This document shows, piece by piece, positions 5,827 through 7,897 of a stretch of DNA of 7,897 nt. The notes beneath the pieces are model-generated. The model was not told the DNA's origin. It saw only the letters and a list, made by a program, of their open reading frames with translations, and did not search any database. Source of the DNA: an uncultured Bacteroidota bacterium (GTDB taxonomy: Bacteria > Bacteroidota > Bacteroidia > Flavobacteriales > Flavobacteriaceae); NCBI GenBank assembly GCA_903879875.1, contig CAIRNC010000350.1:1-7897 (forward strand), in the 5' to 3' direction. Numbering within the stretch: position 1 is the first letter of the stretch; every line of letters starts with the position of its first letter. A program made the position numbers and the translations under genes.

Positions 5827-7065
5827 ATGCTTAAAAAGGGTTTTCATTTCTATATTAATAATTTTAGAGGCTTCTCTCGAGAGGTTTGGATTCTTGCTAT
5901 TATTACTTTTGTAAATAGAGCAGGCACCATGGTATTGCCTTTTTTATCCAAATACTTAAAAGAGAATTTACATTTTTCGTATAGCCAAGTCGGATGGATT
6001 ATGGTTGCTTTTGGGCTAGGTTCGATGCTAGGTTCTTTTCTTGGCGGAAAGTTATCCGATAAAATTGGATTTTATAAAATAATGGTTTTTAGCTTGTTTA
6101 CGAGTGGTTTATTGCTTTTTGTAGTCCAATATATTACTTCGTTTGAAGGACTTTGCGTAGGCATGTTTCTCTTAATGGTCATAGCGGATATGTTTAGGCC
6201 GGCCATGTTTGTATCATTAGGCACTTATGCTAAACCCGAGAATAGAGCTAGAGCTTTTACTTTAGTGCGTTCTGCTGTAAATTTAGGATTTGCTGCGGGT
6301 CCAGCTTTAGGGGGAATAATCATTATGAATTGGGGTTACAGTTGCTTGTTTTGGGTAGATGGTGCAACGTGTATAATCGCTATTTCTGCTTTTGCTTTTT
6401 TGGTTAAAGAAAAGAAAACTGCTGCACTATCAAAAAACGAACTTTTGGAGTCAAACCAATTTAATTCTATTTTTAATGATAAAATATTTTGGGTTTTTAT
6501 AGTCATTTGTTGGATAACAGCCTTGTTGTTCTTTCAATTGTTTACGACTTTACCATTGTATCACCATGAAATGTATGGGCTAACCGAATTTCAAACGGGT
6601 TTATTACTAACCTTAAATGGTCTAATTATTTTCGTTTTGGAAATGCCCATTGTAAGCTATTTTGAACATAAAAATAGTTCTAAAATCAAGTTAATACTTT
6701 GGGGTTCATTACTAATGACGGCTAGTTTTTATACGCTTTTATTTCATTTTTGGGCGGGAGTTTTAGTAATCAGTATGTTATTTATCACTTTTGGAGAAAT
6801 GTTTATTTTTCCTTTTTCCAATTCGTTTGCATTGAGCAGAGCTCCAAAAGGGAAAGAAGGAAAATATATGGCTTTTTTCACGATGAGTTTTAGCTTAGCA
6901 CACATTGGAAGTTCTAAAATTGGCATGGAAATTATTGCTCGTTTAGGCTATCAAACCAATTGGTTCGTTATGGGGAGCCTAGGAGTAATAGCTACTGGAT
7001 GTTGCTTTTATTTGTTAGCTCTTCTAAAAAAAGAAGCTAAAACTAAAACAATTAGTAAACAATAA
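5827..7065 (+). CDS. Major facilitator superfamily transporter, DHA1-like, 12 TM
   Basis: A 412-residue inner-membrane transporter with twelve predicted hydrophobic segments, at roughly 20-41, 52-74, 83-101, 107-126, 144-166, 171-192, 220-243, 255-277, 286-306, 307-330, 346-367 and 378-400. Motif A of the superfamily lies in the loop after TM2 (GGKLSDKIG, 73-81). A motif C-like GP(x)nGG in TM5 (LGFAAGPALGG, 153-163) is the mark of proton-coupled antiporters of the drug/efflux (DHA1) branch. Charged membrane residues include D121 and R124 (IADMFRPAMF), possible parts of the proton relay. The substrate cannot be read from sequence. Start at ATG 5827, just after the probable promoter, gives a short Lys-rich N-terminus before TM1. 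The 3' end overlaps the pentapeptide-repeat gene by 14 bases in convergent orientation and no terminator is visible there. Confidence 0.93.
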   Translation: MLKKGFHFYINNFRGFSREVWILAIITFVNRAGTMVLPFLSKYLKENLHFSYSQVGWIMVAFGLGSMLGSFLGGKLSDKIGFYKIMVFSLFTSGLLLFVVQYITSFEGLCVGMFLLMVIADMFRPAMFVSLGTYAKPENRARAFTLVRSAVNLGFAAGPALGGIIIMNWGYSCLFWVDGATCIIAISAFAFLVKEKKTAALSKNELLESNQFNSIFNDKIFWVFIVICWITALLFFQLFTTLPLYHHEMYGLTEFQTGLLLTLNGLIIFVLEMPIVSYFEHKNSSKIKLILWGSLLMTASFYTLLFHFWAGVLVISMLFITFGEMFIFPFSNSFALSRAPKGKEGKYMAFFTMSFSLAHIGSSKIGMEIIARLGYQTNWFVMGSLGVIATGCCFYLLALLKKEAKTKTISKQ

Positions 7066-7621
7066 TGTCATGTTTAAAGAGTAATCCTTTTACATTTTCA
7101 AGAGAAAATAGGGTCTTTTTAAGTTTTGATTTAGTAGGGTCAATGCTGTAATTATAGCTTGTTTTAAAATCTGTTTTAATAAGGATGGCTTTTTCAAATT
7201 CCGATTTGTATAAATCGCAAGAGTCAAATACTACTTCGCTTAAATCGGCACTCATAAAATCGACTGCAACCAGACTGCAATTTGTAAATGAAGTTCGTTT
7301 CATTTTTAAAGCATAAAATTTAGAAAAATCCAGCGTACAATCTTTAAAGTGGATTTCAAAAATGAATTTGTCACACATTGCAAAATTTACATCTTTGATT
7401 TTACAACCATTAAAATAAGCAGTTCTAAAGGCTACATGATTGATTTTTGTTTCATTAAAAATACAATTATTAAAAGTGCAATCTATAAAAGAAAGTGCTA
7501 TAAAATTACATTTTGAAAAATCGCAAGCAGTAAAAACACAAGATTCAAATTCTTTAAAATTGAGTGCTTCTAAAGCATAATCTTCATTGCTGTAGGAAAG
7601 AGCTGAAAAATAATTGGACAT
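7052..7621 (-). CDS. Pentapeptide-repeat protein, cysteine-rich
   Basis: A 189-residue right-handed quadrilateral beta-helix protein, probably cytosolic (no signal peptide or membrane segment). From ATG 7621 the central hydrophobic residue recurs every fifth position from F25 to F80 (12 positions, mostly Phe). After a two-residue insertion it resumes from F92 to F152 (13 positions: F, L, F, M, F, L...). Cys often occupies the i-2 position (residues 28, 33, 38, 48, 53, 73, 95, 115, 135). A non-repeat C-terminal tail follows (SYNYSIDPTKSKLKKTLFSL... ending IIVY). Qnr and McbG, which shield DNA gyrase, share this fold, but nothing here shows gyrase binding; function is unknown. An upstream in-frame TTG at 7660 would add 13 residues (MPVEKFTEKTKSL); I prefer the ATG because the N-terminus then matches the family length I recall. 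Confidence 0.88.
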   Translation of the reverse strand: MSNYFSALSYSNEDYALEALNFKEFESCVFTACDFSKCNFIALSFIDCTFNNCIFNETKINHVAFRTAYFNGCKIKDVNFAMCDKFIFEIHFKDCTLDFSKFYALKMKRTSFTNCSLVAVDFMSADLSEVVFDSCDLYKSEFEKAILIKTDFKTSYNYSIDPTKSKLKKTLFSLENVKGLLFKHDIIVY

Positions 7622-7757
7622 TAATGATTTGGTTTTTTCTGTAAATTTTTCTACCGGCAAATAAAAGGCTTTTTTAATTAATTTGATGTGAAAATTGCCA
7701 TTTTGCTAAAAAAAGTATCTGCTTTAACACTAAACTATTTTATATATTACAGAACGA

Positions 7758-7788
7758 TTCAACCTATTGAAAATTTGATAATTCAAAT
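7758..7788. promoter_or_regulatory. Cluster of alternating dyads (TTCAA/TTGAA, ATTTGA/TCAAAT), possible operator
   Basis: TTCAA (7758-7762), CCTA, TTGAA (7767-7771) form one inverted repeat. ATTTGA (7773-7778), TAAT, TCAAAT (7783-7788) form a second, directly after it. Together they put four related half-sites in alternating orientation in 31 bases, ending just before the probable -33 box at 7795. This is the layout expected of a regulator site, but AT-rich DNA makes short dyads common. The rest of 7661-7859 shows no gene. Confidence 0.35.
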
Positions 7789-7794
7789 GAATAG

Positions 7795-7826
7795 TTTGTG
7801 GTTGGTTAATAAATATTTTACCTTAG
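7795..7826 (+). promoter_or_regulatory. Probable promoter for the gene starting at 7860
   Basis: TTTG at 7795-7798, 20 bases, then TACCTTAG at 7819-7826, one mismatch from TANNTTTG. A transcript would begin near 7832 with a leader of about 28 A/U-rich bases. The mismatch at the seventh position and the AT-rich background make this a moderate call. Confidence 0.4.
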
Positions 7827-7859
7827 CTTTAAAATTTTTACAATCTAAATCTTATTAAA

Positions 7860-7897
7860 ATGAGCAGTTTACCGACACAATTTAAGCATCCCTATGC
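7860..7897 (+). CDS. Start of an unidentified protein, cut by the window end
   Basis: ATG at 7860 opens a frame reading MSSLPTQFKHPYA to the end of the window, only 12 complete codons plus a partial one. The A-rich sequence before it (TTATTAAA) and the probable promoter at 7795-7826 support a real start. There is no signal peptide in what is visible. Thirteen residues are too few to name a family, and I do not assign one. Confidence 0.5.
   Translation, partial: MSSLPTQFKHPY

Noticed and set aside
7015..7038. Imperfect hairpin near the end of the MFS gene (TTAG/CTAA and CTTCT/AGAAG)
   Set aside because: It is inside the coding sequence, has a two-base bulge and no following T-run, so I do not call it a terminator.
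7052..7621. Quinolone-resistance (Qnr) gene
   Set aside because: Only the fold and Cys/Phe ladder resemble Qnr; the C-terminal tail and overall sequence do not allow that claim.
7622..7660. N-terminal extension of the pentapeptide protein from a TTG at 7660
   Set aside because: Possible but less likely: an ATG 13 codons later gives the expected length, and a weak -7-like element (TTTATTTG, - strand, 7665-7658) overlaps the TTG.
1..7897. Defence island, CRISPR array, phage or transposon
   Set aside because: No regularly spaced repeats with spacers, no nuclease/effector sets, integrase or transposase, and base composition looks even across the genes.

Overview
The window is about two-thirds A+T and reads as a chromosomal housekeeping segment from a Flavobacteriia-type Bacteroidetes, most likely Flavobacterium or a close relative. 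Three things point there. Several starts have the Bacteroidetes sigma-A promoter form (TTTG, about 19 bases, TANNTTTG). Clear Shine-Dalgarno sequences are absent. The encoded proteins (a serine hydroxymethyltransferase with a DISHPAGL motif, an AQ-terminated signal peptide on a small outer-membrane barrel, a short TatD paralogue beside a ThiF-fold TcdA) look typical of that group. The genus is inferred from memory of the families, not from a search.

Layout, left to right: (1) a 211-base upstream region with an 18/21 direct repeat, then a small outer-membrane beta-barrel protein (+). (2) A perfect 34-bp palindrome that probably terminates transcription from both sides. (3) A leftward pair, glyA followed by miaE, separated by a 10-bp-arm inverted repeat. 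(4) Divergent from glyA, fahA (+) with a textbook promoter that moves its start to position 3031. (5) A strong 19-bp-stem bidirectional terminator that overlaps the stop codon of tcdA. (6) A tightly coupled leftward operon, a TatD-family hydrolase then tcdA, from a promoter placed so close to the start codon that the mRNA is probably leaderless. (7) A divergent 12-TM MFS transporter (+) whose 3' end overlaps, tail to tail, a cysteine-rich pentapeptide-repeat protein (-). (8) An upstream region with alternating TTCAA/TTGAA half-sites and the first 13 codons of an unidentified gene (+).

Functional links: glyA supplies one-carbon units and glycine. fahA is the last step of tyrosine/phenylalanine breakdown and stands without other genes of that pathway here. 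miaE and tcdA both modify adenosine 37 of tRNA, next to the anticodon, but sit in separate operons about 3 kb apart. I see no CRISPR, transposase, phage gene, tRNA, rRNA or defence cassette, and no convincing new multi-gene system. The most useful observations concern start-site corrections, promoter and terminator architecture, the solenoid register of the pentapeptide protein, and the two unexplained repeat clusters.
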